From: VRUE01 sp963770315
GTDB taxonomy: Bacteria > Actinomycetota > Thermoleophilia > Solirubrobacterales > 70-9
Direction: 5' to 3'
Assembly (NCBI GenBank): GCA_963770315.1
Contig: CAVYPC010000002.1
Span: 930,001 to 994,000 of the forward strand
DNA: 64,000 nucleotides
Positions 52,752 through 61,852 of this stretch are shown here, piece after piece. A program made the translations under genes and the position numbers. Numbering within the stretch: position 1 is the first letter of the stretch; every line of letters begins with the position of its first letter. Below the pieces are notes generated by a model. The model was not told the DNA's origin and did no database searches. It was given only the letters and a program-made list of their open reading frames with translations.

Positions 52752-53791
52752 TGCCTCGTGAGCGCATTGGGCGCGGCTATGACCTTCGGCTCTCGTGCTG
52801 CCGCGGTGTCGCCGTGACCATATTCGCCTGTGCTGCCCTGGTCCTGGCTGGCTGTGGTGGCTCCGCAGCCACTGGCTCCGCCCAGGAAAAGAAGCCCCAC
52901 GACATCGTCCTGCCGCGTGGTGCCTACCCGAGCCACCTTGCCCTCTCCCGCGACGGCTCGCTCTGGGTGAGTGAGTCTGGCGAGGCAATTGCCCGCCTAC
53001 TGCCGAACGGCAAGCTGCGTCAATACCGGCTGCCGGGCAGCGAAAACGACCCCGGTGACCTCGAGGAAGGTCCGGACGGGGCCATTTGGGTTGCGGGCTT
53101 CGAGGAGTTCATTCGCATTGACCGGTGGGACGGCTCAGTCAGTATCGGAGCCAACTTCGGGCCGAACGCGAATCCGGAAGTCGGGCTACCCGAGGCAGTG
53201 GCGGCAGGCCCGGATGGCGCCGTGTGGTTCGCCGAGGAGGGGAAGGGCTCGCCAATGCTGCTGCGGGCGGAATCTTCCGAGGCGACCAGCTCATTTCCCC
53301 TTCTTGGCGCAGGCGAAGAAACGGTCGTACACGGCATGGCGCTGGGACCGGATGGGGCGATCTGGATGACGCTCAGCGGCGAATTCAACAGCAGTCACAG
53401 CGAAATCGGGCGCTTCGACGTCAGCGGCCGGTTCACCAGCTGGTCCCTGCCACAGGCCCGCTCTCCAGGCCAGATCATCAAAGGTCCGGACGGCGCCCTT
53501 TGGTTCACCGAGGCCGACCACCGGATAGGCCGCATTACCACCAAGGGGGAAATCTCGGAATACGTTCTGCGCCCGGGCCTATCCGTCTACGACATTGCTA
53601 GCGGTCCTGGGCAGTCTCTGTGGTTTACCACTGCCAAGCGGGTCGGCCGCATCGATGCCTCCGGCCGGGTGAGCACGTGGCTGGTGTCAGGTGCCGACTC
53701 CCTTTTCGGCGTCGCCGCGGCGCCCAACGGGGGTGCATGGGTCGCTGACGGCCCTGCCGATCGCGTTCGGTATTTCAAGCCGCCGAGCTGA
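52751..53791 (+). CDS. Lipoprotein beta-propeller (virginiamycin B lyase-like)
   Basis: 346 aa. Lipobox LVLAGC with a preceding hydrophobic stretch, then repeated blades of the form GPDGAIWVAGFEE, GPDGAVWFAEEG, GPDGAIWMTL, GPDGALWFTE and GQSLWFTT. Vgb/streptogramin-lyase-type propeller. ATG overlaps the previous stop. An exported sensor or enzyme between two cytosolic TIR-linked genes is unexpected. Confidence 0.75.
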   Translation: MPRERIGRGYDLRLSCCRGVAVTIFACAALVLAGCGGSAATGSAQEKKPHDIVLPRGAYPSHLALSRDGSLWVSESGEAIARLLPNGKLRQYRLPGSENDPGDLEEGPDGAIWVAGFEEFIRIDRWDGSVSIGANFGPNANPEVGLPEAVAAGPDGAVWFAEEGKGSPMLLRAESSEATSSFPLLGAGEETVVHGMALGPDGAIWMTLSGEFNSSHSEIGRFDVSGRFTSWSLPQARSPGQIIKGPDGALWFTEADHRIGRITTKGEISEYVLRPGLSVYDIASGPGQSLWFTTAKRVGRIDASGRVSTWLVSGADSLFGVAAAPNGGAWVADGPADRVRYFKPPS

Positions 53792-56616
53792 TGCCGACCT
53801 ACGATGCCTTTCTCTCCTACAGCCACGCGGAAGATCGCGGTGTGGCACGGCATCTGCAGGTCGGGGTAGAGAAGTTCGCCAAGCCGTGGTACCGGATGCG
53901 AGCGCAGCGCGTCTTCCTCGATTCGAACTCACTATCCGCCGATCCGGGGCTCTGGACTGCGGTGGAACGTGCGCTAGCCGATGCGTCCTGGTTCGTCTTG
54001 GTCACGTCCCCGGATGCTGCTTGCTCGCAGTGGGTAGACCGCGAGATTCGTTGGTGGCTTGAGAACCGCTCGCCGGGTCGTCTGCTCGTGGTTCTCGGCG
54101 AAGGGACGCTGCACTGGGATACCGGGAAGGGGGACTTCGATCCTGACACCTCGACCGCGCTGCCGCCTGCCCTGCTCGGGGCGTTGGACGAGGAGCCGCG
54201 TTGGGTTCGCGTACCGCCGAGCTCGGGCAACGAGGAACTGACCGACGTGGACCTGCAGGAGACGGTCGTGGATATCGCGACCGCGATTCGCGGCCTGAAG
54301 AAGGAGGAGTTGGTGAGTGCAGCCGCCCGAGAGCGTCGCCGGACGATGCGCTGGGTGCGCGGCGTGATTGCCGGACTGACGATCCTGCTCGTCGCCGCCG
54401 TGGTGGCTGGAGCGATCGCGTTCGACCAGAGGTCGACCGCGGTGGACCAGGCGCGCCTCGCGCTCTCGCGGCAAGTGGCGTCGGTATCTCAGCAAGTCGC
54501 TTCGAGCGACCTCGACGTTGCGATGCTGCTGGCCGTGCAGGCATACAGGCGGGACCCCAATCCGCAGACCCGAGCTGCGCTCTTCTCCGCCGACACGAGC
54601 AGTCCGCATTTGGTCCGCTTCTTGGATGCCGGGGGAAAAGTCGAACGCCTCGTCGGCAGCGAGAGCGGAGCGGTAGCCGCCGGTCTCGCCGACGGACACG
54701 TGCTTCTCTGGTCACAGGGCGATGGAACGCCGCGACAGCTGTTCCAGCTTTCGCGGCGCGTGAGCAGCCTGGCGATCAGTCGGGACGGGTCAGTCATCGT
54801 GGCCGCCGACCGGGCCCGAGCTCTGCTGTGGCGTCGCGATCGCCCCCTCACGCGATTGCCTGTACCGCTGGGGAAGCATGCCGATCTGGTTGCCCTCTCC
54901 CCGTCGGGTGAAACCGTCGCCTACCACGCTACTTCCCCCGGTTACGAAGAAGGTGAGTCGATAACCGTGGCCGCGACTGCGGATCTAAGTCACCGAGTGG
55001 TCCATCGGCCTGCCGAGGAAGGCGTGGGCTTTGGCGGTTCGCTGGTCCTTCCTTCGGAGGATCGCCTCTTGATCTTCGGCGGCGGCTCCTGGGAATGGCG
55101 GCGGGTCTCCGACTGGGCACGGCTCGCAGGCTCGAACGCTGCCTTCGGTGCCCACCAGTACGGTGAGGCGATCTCGGAGGACGGGCGATTTTTCACGGCG
55201 ACCAACGGGGCTCGCGTGGTGCCGGTTTGGCCTACTGCGGGTGCCACGGATGTCGGCCAATCGAAAATGGCGATTGAAGTGCCGGTCACCGATCTCACGG
55301 CTCTGGCTCTCAGTCCAGACGGCTCGAAGATCGCGGTCGCCGGCAGTGAAGACATCTACGTCGCGCCGGTCCCAGCGGCGACGGGCCCCGAGGAACCGTA
55401 CGAGCTGAGCGAACCCCTCGATCCCACCGCCCAACCCGTTGACCTCAACGGACAGGCGTCCGTAGGGCCGGGCCTGCTGGCATTTGCCGGCGACGAGAAC
55501 CGCCTACTGTCTGCATCAGGCTCAGAGATCGCTCTGTGGGATCTCAAGCAGGTGGATCGTCTCGCGCGCGAGACGACGGTCCCGCTGTCTCCGGCTTGTT
55601 CCGCCTGCGGGACTCCCAGCTTGGCGGTGTCGCCAGACGGCACGCAGCTTGCGGCCACCGACGGCAATGGTGCGGCCGGATTCGTGCAGTCGCTCGAAGG
55701 GTTGGAAGAACGCGACGTGGTACCGGAATCAGAACTGTTCGAATATACGTACGGTCCACCTGTGTGGGCGGCGAGCGGGCGCTTTGTGGCCTTTCCGGTG
55801 TGGCCGTCCGCCGGTGCCTCCGAAGCTCCGGTTCCGACGGAACTGCCATCCACTGTGCGTGCCTGGCGTGGAGGCGAAGGTGGAGCGGTCGGCGTAACCG
55901 ACGCTCTCGTCGGAGACGGCAACACGGTGGCCATAGTCGACCGTCAGGGAAACGTCTACTGGCAGGATGCGGAAACCGGTGAACAACTGGAGCGCTCGCC
56001 GGGCCCACGGGCCCTCGCCTTCGGCGAAGAGTTGGAAGATGCCGCGATCGACCCCTCCCCTGAACTGGTTGCAATAGTCGATCAGGGGAGGGTGACGGTC
56101 GAGGATCTGCCTAGCCGCCAGGTCATTGGTCGTATCAACGCCGGCCAGTTCGCCACCGTGGCCTTTGCCAGCGAACACCTGCTCGTCCAGCGCCACGACG
56201 GCTCCCTTCAGGTCTGGAGCCAGAACGGCGCTACCCTGCAGCGGACGATTCCGGGCGACGAAAGCTACGCTTGGAAACCGGTGACCAACCCGGGCGGCAC
56301 GGTCGTGGTGCGCCGTCGGAGTGATGGCACGATGGTTCTATACGACCTCGAAACCGGCACTCGGCTGGGATCCTTCGAGACGCGTGGGGGCTCCGCTTTC
56401 CTCAGGACGGGGATCGCCTTCTCTCCCGACGGGGCGACCCTCTATGCGCTGTCCGAAGCGCCCGACGAAATCAACATGGGAGAATTTGTCCGGCGTGACA
56501 TCTCCGACGCGTCCCTGGTGAAGATCGCCTGCGCATCGGCGGGCCGCGACCTCACCACGACGGAGTGGCGCTCATTCGTCGGCGGCGATCCCCCCGGCGA
56601 CCTCTCGTGTAACTGA
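53791..56616 (+). CDS. TIR domain - transmembrane - WD40 propeller protein
   Basis: 941 aa. TIR domain about residues 1-165 (MPTYDAFLSYSHAEDRGVAR, SQWVDREIRWWLENR with the candidate catalytic Glu). Membrane helix about 187-210 (VIAGLTILLVAAVVAGAIAF). From about 250 a large WD40/propeller region (ALSPDGSKIAVAGS, AVSPDGTQLAATDG, AFSPDGATLYALSE). The layout suggests an extracytoplasmic or membrane-proximal sensor with a cytosolic TIR effector or signalling domain. Overlaps the preceding gene at ATG. Confidence 0.8.
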   Translation: MPTYDAFLSYSHAEDRGVARHLQVGVEKFAKPWYRMRAQRVFLDSNSLSADPGLWTAVERALADASWFVLVTSPDAACSQWVDREIRWWLENRSPGRLLVVLGEGTLHWDTGKGDFDPDTSTALPPALLGALDEEPRWVRVPPSSGNEELTDVDLQETVVDIATAIRGLKKEELVSAAARERRRTMRWVRGVIAGLTILLVAAVVAGAIAFDQRSTAVDQARLALSRQVASVSQQVASSDLDVAMLLAVQAYRRDPNPQTRAALFSADTSSPHLVRFLDAGGKVERLVGSESGAVAAGLADGHVLLWSQGDGTPRQLFQLSRRVSSLAISRDGSVIVAADRARALLWRRDRPLTRLPVPLGKHADLVALSPSGETVAYHATSPGYEEGESITVAATADLSHRVVHRPAEEGVGFGGSLVLPSEDRLLIFGGGSWEWRRVSDWARLAGSNAAFGAHQYGEAISEDGRFFTATNGARVVPVWPTAGATDVGQSKMAIEVPVTDLTALALSPDGSKIAVAGSEDIYVAPVPAATGPEEPYELSEPLDPTAQPVDLNGQASVGPGLLAFAGDENRLLSASGSEIALWDLKQVDRLARETTVPLSPACSACGTPSLAVSPDGTQLAATDGNGAAGFVQSLEGLEERDVVPESELFEYTYGPPVWAASGRFVAFPVWPSAGASEAPVPTELPSTVRAWRGGEGGAVGVTDALVGDGNTVAIVDRQGNVYWQDAETGEQLERSPGPRALAFGEELEDAAIDPSPELVAIVDQGRVTVEDLPSRQVIGRINAGQFATVAFASEHLLVQRHDGSLQVWSQNGATLQRTIPGDESYAWKPVTNPGGTVVVRRRSDGTMVLYDLETGTRLGSFETRGGSAFLRTGIAFSPDGATLYALSEAPDEINMGEFVRRDISDASLVKIACASAGRDLTTTEWRSFVGGDPPGDLSCN

Positions 56617-56789
56617 TCGGCCTTGGCAGTAAAGCTTGTTTACGGATTGCCCTTTATCCGATGGCGTCGTAGTCCTCTGGGCCTGAAACTTGGTCCCGAA
56701 ATTGGTCCCCGACTCCATCGAGCTCAGCCGAACTCCTTGGACGTGATTCGCTCTTCAGGCCAGGTTCAGCTCTAGACGGGTTCCAGCCC
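56617..56789. other. Right end of the TIR island: arm-like repeats and hairpin
   Basis: GTAAA/TTTAC inverted repeat (56,629-56,643) just after the TIR-WD40 stop, a possible terminator stem. TTGGTCCC at 56,690-56,697 and 56,702-56,709, 12 bp apart, the same spacing as the arm octamers of the 15-kb element although the sequence is different. No coding sequence seen. Confidence 0.45.
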
Positions 56790-56834
56790 GACTCATAATC
56801 CGTCGGTCGAAGGTTCGAGTCTTTCCCGCCCAAT
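56790..56834. repeat. Duplicated 3' part of the CAT-anticodon tRNA (attR of the island)
   Basis: GACTCATAATCCGTCGGTCG and the following T-arm/acceptor bases match 50,854-50,898, with mismatches at 56,822 (T for C) and 56,832 (A for C). It lacks the 5' half, so it is not a functional tRNA. Confidence 0.85.
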
Positions 56835-56866
56835 GGAGGGACACTCGGCTCTCTATCGTTGGAGGC

Positions 56867-57196
56867 ATGCCCGATGCTCCCGAACTCGATGAGTTCGAGT
56901 CCTTGGTCGTCGATGCGATCGATCGGTTGCCGGTTGAATTCCAGGAGGTATTGGCGAACGTCGCGGTTGTGGTATCCGATCGGGGAGATGAAGCGCACGC
57001 GTACGGCCAGTACTTCGGAGACGGGGTCGCGCGCGAAAGCTATGAGGATCGGATCGTGATCTACCGGGATACGCTGGAGCGTGACTTCGGCCATGACCGT
57101 GACCTGCTCGCCCGTCAGGTCGAGCAGACTTTGCGTCACGAGCTCGCTCACCACCTCGGCTGGGATGAGCGAGGAACCGAGGCCCTGGGCCTTTGA
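56867..57196 (+). CDS. Small zincin-like metallopeptidase family protein (DUF1025 type)
   Basis: 109 aa. HELAHHLGWDE near the C-terminus is an HExxH-type zinc motif with a downstream acidic residue; the front part (LDEFESLVVDAIDRLPVEFQ, NVAVVVSD) matches the small minigluzincin family. First host gene after the island. Confidence 0.8.
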   Translation: MPDAPELDEFESLVVDAIDRLPVEFQEVLANVAVVVSDRGDEAHAYGQYFGDGVARESYEDRIVIYRDTLERDFGHDRDLLARQVEQTLRHELAHHLGWDERGTEALGL

Positions 57197-57208
57197 GCGA
57201 GGCAGCGG

Positions 57209-57577
57209 CTAGCTTGCCGCGACCAGCTCGATGCGGTTCCCCCACGGATCGGCGGTATAGAAGCGCCGCAGGGGAGAGAGCTCGTCGTCCCAGATGGCGG
57301 GCGCTCCCCCTCGTGTCAAGCGGATAGCCATCTCCTCGATCCGGGAAGGCTCGACCAGCAGTGCCGGATGGGCTTTCGACGCAGGTACGAACCCGTCCTC
57401 GACGCCAATGTGAATCTGCTGCTCCCCGGCCCCGAACCACACGCCTCCACGAGCGGCCAGGGGCGGGGGCTTCTCGATCTCCCTGAGGCCGAGCACCCCG
57501 CCGAAGAATCGCCTCGCCTCGTCCTCGCAGCCCGGCGGTGCAGCGAGCTGAACGTGGTCGAGGCCGAGGATGCTCAT
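57209..57577 (-). CDS. VOC (glyoxalase-like) family protein
   Basis: 122 aa. Two beta-alpha-beta modules: GLDHVQLAAPPGCEDEARRF (first metal His), QQIHIGVEDG (H) and TADPWGNRIELVA (terminal Glu). Generic metal-dependent VOC enzyme, substrate unknown. ATG 57577 overlaps the GST stop upstream. Confidence 0.8.
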   Translation of the reverse strand: MSILGLDHVQLAAPPGCEDEARRFFGGVLGLREIEKPPPLAARGGVWFGAGEQQIHIGVEDGFVPASKAHPALLVEPSRIEEMAIRLTRGGAPAIWDDELSPLRRFYTADPWGNRIELVAAS

Positions 57578-58023
57578 GCTCGATCGAACTTGTCGATGCT
57601 CCAAGGCTCGTTGCGTGCCGCATCTATCCAGTCCCTGGTCGGGGGCATCGCGAGAATCGCCTGAGCGCGGCAGTTAAGCGGCATCCGCGACCGCAGGCTC
57701 GCGAAGCCCGAGTGCATCTCGGTGGACACGCTGCAAGCGGTCGCGCGTGCTTTGTAGTCGACTGGCCACAGCTGTTTTTCGGGGAACTTCTCGGCGAGGT
57801 GCTCCACGATCGCCAGCGAATCCCATACGCGCACCTCGTCGTCGATCAAGACCGGGACCTTTCCAGCCGGTGAGTAGGCGAGTTTGCGCTCGAGCGAGTC
57901 GGGCTGGCGCAGGGGAATCCGAACCTCGTCGAACTCGATGCGATATTGGCGCATCAGCAACCACACCCGCATCGACCAGGACGAGTAGTTTTTGTTCCCG
58001 ATTACCAGCGTCAGCCCGCTCAT
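57574..58023 (-). CDS. Glutathione S-transferase-like protein with internal deletion
   Basis: 149 aa. The N-terminal thioredoxin-like domain is complete (IGNKNYSSWSMRVWLLMRQY, YSPAGKVPVLIDDE with cis-Pro). The helical domain starts normally (TEMHSGFASLRSRMPLNC) but jumps to a typical GST terminal segment (ILAMPPTRDWIDAARNEPW). About 70-80 residues of the C-domain seem lost in frame. Normal relatives are about 220 aa. May be inactive. Confidence 0.7.
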   Translation of the reverse strand: MSGLTLVIGNKNYSSWSMRVWLLMRQYRIEFDEVRIPLRQPDSLERKLAYSPAGKVPVLIDDEVRVWDSLAIVEHLAEKFPEKQLWPVDYKARATACSVSTEMHSGFASLRSRMPLNCRAQAILAMPPTRDWIDAARNEPWSIDKFDRA

Positions 58024-58104
58024 CGTCGCCAGCTTGCCAGACGATCGTGCCGGCCGCCTCCTCCTGCGTCGAGCGGAGGAGACGGCCGGGGGCTCAGCCG
58101 CGGC

Positions 58105-59148
58105 TTACTTGCCCAAGGTGATGTTCACCTTGGAGCCGGGGGCCAGAACGCTGTGTACTTTGGGTGCCTGTTTGACCACATGATCCGCCGCTTGCCGCTT
58201 GCGGCGCTTGACCTCGCCGGGCTTGCAGCCGGCTCTCCTCAGCGCGTGCTTGGCTGACTTCAGCCCCTTGCCCTTCAGCCTGGGGACGACGCAAGCGGTG
58301 TAGGTGAACAGGTCGCTGCTCCCCGTCGCACTGCTGCCGGCCAGGGTGGTGGCCGTCACGTCGACTGATCCAGGGGTGGGGCTTGGGGGTACTACCGCGG
58401 TGATCTGGGTTTCGGATTCGGCCACATAGCTGGTTGCCGGCGTGGAGCCGAATTTGACCGCGCTCGCCCCGTTGAGGTTGGTACCGGTGATGGTTACGGT
58501 GCTGCCGCCGGCAATTGAGCCTGATGCGGGAGAGGTCGAGGTTATTGCGGGCGCTGGCTGAACTTCGGCGCTGAGCTCGATCTCCTGTCCCGCCGTGGAC
58601 CCGCTCGGAGCAACGGTCGAGTTGTCGAACGGCGGCGGGAAGATGAAGCCGAAGCTGGCGCCTGGAACCGAGGCGACGCCGATTTCGTCGGTCGCATTGG
58701 TTGGATCGACGGCGATCAGGTCACCGGCATGGATCGGCAGGTTCGCCGTGAAGGTTTGCAGCCCGGTTCCGGATGGGGTTGCGCCACCGCTGGTGCCGAC
58801 CGCTCCGTAGGCTCCTGAGCCGTTGGGCCGGAGAACCCGCAGGTAGTAGGGGCCGCCTTTGGCGCCCTGGATTCGCCAGCGCACGATCGTCCCGTTTACG
58901 GGTGAGACGAGGTTGGCGCCTTTCTCCGGTAGTGCAGTGTTGAAAAGGGTCTCCACCTGCCCGAAGGTGCTTGGGGAGAAGGTGGTCGGCAGGACGCTTC
59001 CAACCGTGATGGTTGACGCGTGCGCGGATCCGACCGCCAAGAGCGCCCACACGCTTGCCGCAATGATGGAGGTGAGCCAAGTCGCCTGGACCTGCCCTGC
59101 TTTTTGCCCGAACCGGCGCCGCCATCGGCTTCGTGTCGTAGTCGACAC
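58105..59148 (-). CDS. Secreted IPT/TIG and PASTA domain protein
   Basis: 347 aa from GTG 59148, supported by AAGGAGG 11 nt upstream. Arg-rich then hydrophobic signal (WLTSIIAASVWALLAVGSAH); a beta-rich N-domain; IPT/TIG domain (ITSTSPASGSIAGGSTVTIT); C-terminal PASTA (CVVPRLKGKGLKSAKHALRR, SVLAPGSKVNITLGK). Cell-surface binding protein; PASTA may contact peptidoglycan. Confidence 0.75.
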   Translation of the reverse strand: MSTTTRSRWRRRFGQKAGQVQATWLTSIIAASVWALLAVGSAHASTITVGSVLPTTFSPSTFGQVETLFNTALPEKGANLVSPVNGTIVRWRIQGAKGGPYYLRVLRPNGSGAYGAVGTSGGATPSGTGLQTFTANLPIHAGDLIAVDPTNATDEIGVASVPGASFGFIFPPPFDNSTVAPSGSTAGQEIELSAEVQPAPAITSTSPASGSIAGGSTVTITGTNLNGASAVKFGSTPATSYVAESETQITAVVPPSPTPGSVDVTATTLAGSSATGSSDLFTYTACVVPRLKGKGLKSAKHALRRAGCKPGEVKRRKRQAADHVVKQAPKVHSVLAPGSKVNITLGK

Positions 59149-59358
59149 TTCATCCACTGCCTCCTTGAGTAGTGGCTCTCGGCGCCTCCCTGTGGTCACC
59201 AAGAACTCGCTTTGTCGCACCAAACCAAGACATCACTCGATGTTGCGGTGACGGTTCGACAATCCTGCTCACTCACTGCGCCATGAGCGGTTGGGGTCTT
59301 GGCAGCGCGAACGTATACATTTCCGGCCCCACTCCAAGACCGTAAAGGGAGGAATCGG

Positions 59359-59742
59359 ATGGAGGCCTCGAATCAACCCGAGCCGCTGAATCAGGAGGGT
59401 TTTGCCGAGTTTGCGAGACGGGCCGAGGAGGACGCGCCTGTGGTGATGCTGAACCTGCTCGCGTTCAAGCCCGAGGGTGGGCGAGAGCGCTACGAGGAAT
59501 ACGGCGCTGCCACCGCGCCGCTGCTGGAGAGGATCGGGGGTCGAATCGTTTTCCTCGGAGAGCCCGCAGCGGCTTTGCTGGGTGAGGATTCCTGGGATCT
59601 GGTGGTGCTCGTCGGATATCCCACCCGGCAGGCCTTTCTCGACATGATCAGTTCCGACGAGTACAGGGCGATCGGGCACCTGCGTACCGAGGCGCTGCTC
59701 AAGGGTGAGCTTCACCCGATGGACCCAGCCGAGGCGGGCTAG
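59359..59742 (+). CDS. DUF1330-like small alpha/beta protein
   Basis: 127 aa. GGAGGAA about 6 nt before ATG 59359. VVMLNLLAFKPEGGRERYEE and DLVVLVGYPTRQAFLDMISS match the DUF1330/dimeric alpha-beta-barrel fold. Function unknown; possible antibiotic monooxygenase-like fold without catalytic evidence. Confidence 0.7.
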   Translation: MEASNQPEPLNQEGFAEFARRAEEDAPVVMLNLLAFKPEGGRERYEEYGAATAPLLERIGGRIVFLGEPAAALLGEDSWDLVVLVGYPTRQAFLDMISSDEYRAIGHLRTEALLKGELHPMDPAEAG

Positions 59743-59751
59743 CAAGCCCGA

Positions 59752-60822
59752 CTATGCTGAGAGTCGTACGGGTAGCGTCTTCAACTGGTTGAGGAAGGCG
59801 GACTCGGCGAACCTTGGGTGTCCTTCCAAGGTCATGTCCGGGTAACGGGCGAGGGTCTCCTCGAAGAGAATGCGCAGCTCTAGGCGCGCCAGGGCGGTGC
59901 CAAGGCAGAAGTGACGGCCGCCGGCGCCGAACGCTTGGTGCTCGGGATTGCGCCGGACGTCGAAGCGGTCGGGGTCCTCGTAGCGCGAGTCGTCTCGGTT
60001 CGACGATGCGTACCACATCACCACCTTGTCTCCCCGTTGGATCTTCTGGCCGTGGAGCTCGGTATCGCGGGTCGCGGTGCGGCGGAAGTGGGCGAAGGCG
60101 GGGAACATCCGCAGCGACTCCTCGACCGCGGCGGGAATCGACGACGGGTCGTCAAGGAGCAGCCGGCGCTGGTCGGGGTGTTCGATCAGTGCCCGCATCC
60201 CGCTGCAGTAGGTCGCCTTGGTGCTGTCGTTGCCGGCGGCGACCAGCAGGAAGAAGCCCATCACGATCTCGTGCTCCTCGAGCTTCTCGCCGTCGATCTC
60301 GGCATGGACGAGGACGCTGGTCAGGTCGTCAGTGGGACTCTCGCGCCGCGCGGCGATCAGCTTGCCGCAGCGCTCGAATATCTCCGGCACGGCGGTCGCG
60401 ATCGCGCCCTCGATGCCCTCGGGGTTGAGGTCGGGATCGCTCGCGCCCAGCGTCGAGTTCATCAGCTCGGCCCAGACCGCGTCGTCCTCCTCCGGGATCC
60501 CCATGAAACTGCCGATCACCCGGGCTACGGCGGGTTGGGCGACGTCGGTGACCAGGTCGCAGCGCTCGCGCCCCTCGAGGCGGTCGAGAACCCCGATGAC
60601 GATTTTCCTGATCTCGTCCTCGTGCGCGGCGATTCGCTTTGGGGTGAAGCCGGCTTGGAACAGCGCCTTGATCCGGTCATGCTTGGGCGGGTCCATGCCG
60701 ATGAACATCGCTCGCACCAGCTCCAGCGGGAAGATTGCGGTCACCGCCGTGATGCCGCCCAGTTCGGAGGAGTAGGTACGCCAGTCGCGGCTCACCTCAT
60801 GCACGTCGTCGGCGGTCGTCAC
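59752..60822 (-). CDS. Cytochrome P450, no canonical start at its natural N-terminus
   Basis: 356 aa from GTG 60822. I-helix GFFLLVAAGNDSTKA, ESLRMFPAFAHFRRT (ExxR), heme loop AFGAGGRHFCLGTALAR with the Cys ligand. P450 similarity continues upstream in the same open frame (GPPHTLFKRLRSECPVHW, about 60,860-60,930) back to the PhzF stop at 61,042, but no ATG, GTG or TTG occurs in those 73 codons. So the true start is unclear. Confidence 0.82.
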   Translation of the reverse strand: MTTADDVHEVSRDWRTYSSELGGITAVTAIFPLELVRAMFIGMDPPKHDRIKALFQAGFTPKRIAAHEDEIRKIVIGVLDRLEGRERCDLVTDVAQPAVARVIGSFMGIPEEDDAVWAELMNSTLGASDPDLNPEGIEGAIATAVPEIFERCGKLIAARRESPTDDLTSVLVHAEIDGEKLEEHEIVMGFFLLVAAGNDSTKATYCSGMRALIEHPDQRRLLLDDPSSIPAAVEESLRMFPAFAHFRRTATRDTELHGQKIQRGDKVVMWYASSNRDDSRYEDPDRFDVRRNPEHQAFGAGGRHFCLGTALARLELRILFEETLARYPDMTLEGHPRFAESAFLNQLKTLPVRLSA

Positions 60823-61041
60823 CGACCAGAAGCCAGCCGACTCGGGGAACTCGGTTATTTCGCTGGTCCAGTGGACCGGACACTCGCTGCGCAGGCGCTT
60901 GAACAGGGTGTGAGGCGGCCCCTCGGGCCAGTGCTCCCGCTCGGTGAGGAGCAGATCCTCGAGCTCACTGTTCTCGGCTGCACGGTTGGTCGGTTCGGCT
61001 TCGATCCCGCCGATGCTACTGGCTGGCTGGCCAGTTTCAAC

Positions 61042-61719
61042 TCAGCCGCGGATTCGGCACTCGCGCACTTCGTCGAGGGCGACCTTGCCGCCAACCTCGA
61101 TCCCACCGCCGGCGAGGGGGCGGCAGGCCAGGACCGAGCCGTGCCCCTGGTGGACCGTGATCGGGCGGGCGAGCCGGGCGCAGAGGGCCAGCGCGGCGGA
61201 ACCGGTCGCCTCGTCCTCGGCGATCCCGGCCTCGGGGACGAAGGAGCGGGCGCGGAGCGACCCCGCCGCCTCGTCGATCCAGGCCCAGGCATAGGTGTTG
61301 GCGGCGTGCGCCGCGGCTGTGAGCGCCCGCACCTCGGCAGGCGAGTCGAGCTGGCTGTACTCGAACGGCGGCGCCCACTCGGGCCGGGCGGCTATGTAGG
61401 TGGCGCCTCCGACCTGCCGCACCCGAACCTCACCCGCCGCAGGCCGCAGCACTTGCGCCGCTGCGCCCGTCCGCGCCAGCAGCCAGGCAGCTCCGACGAT
61501 GGGATGGCCGGCGAAGGGAAGCTCTATCTCGGGGGTGTGGATGCGCAAGCGTCCCGCCTCGCGGTCCTCGACGAAGACGGTCTCGCTGAAGCCCTGCTCG
61601 GCGGCGATGCGCTGGCGCTCGGCTTGTGGCACCCGTGCGCCCTCGAGGAAGACGCCCAGCGGGTTGCCCCACTCGCCATCCTCGTTGACGAAGACGCGCA
61701 GGACGTGCAAGTTCGCCAC
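61042..61719 (-). CDS. PhzF-like isomerase/epimerase family protein
   Basis: 225 aa from GTG 61719. LHVLRVFVNEDGEWGNPLGV, ELPFAGHPIVGAAWLL and EDEATGSAALALCARL are the PhzF signature blocks. The family catalyses isomerisations such as in phenazine or diaminopimelate-like chemistry; substrate unknown. Ends in the same frame as the P450. Confidence 0.82.
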   Translation of the reverse strand: MANLHVLRVFVNEDGEWGNPLGVFLEGARVPQAERQRIAAEQGFSETVFVEDREAGRLRIHTPEIELPFAGHPIVGAAWLLARTGAAAQVLRPAAGEVRVRQVGGATYIAARPEWAPPFEYSQLDSPAEVRALTAAAHAANTYAWAWIDEAAGSLRARSFVPEAGIAEDEATGSAALALCARLARPITVHQGHGSVLACRPLAGGGIEVGGKVALDEVRECRIRG

Positions 61720-61852
61720 CGGTCGATCTTAGGTCGATCGACGGCAGCGCGATCCGCGATTTCCTCCGCAGCCACTGACGCTGGCTATCGGGGCGCAGGG
61801 ATGCGAATATCGCTCCCTGCTTCGTGTCGGTTCACCAACGAGAGGAGTCGAA

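Noticed and set aside
56790..56834. Second tRNA gene
   Set aside because: Only the anticodon-to-acceptor part is present, with no 5' acceptor or D arm, so it is an attachment-site copy and not a tRNA.
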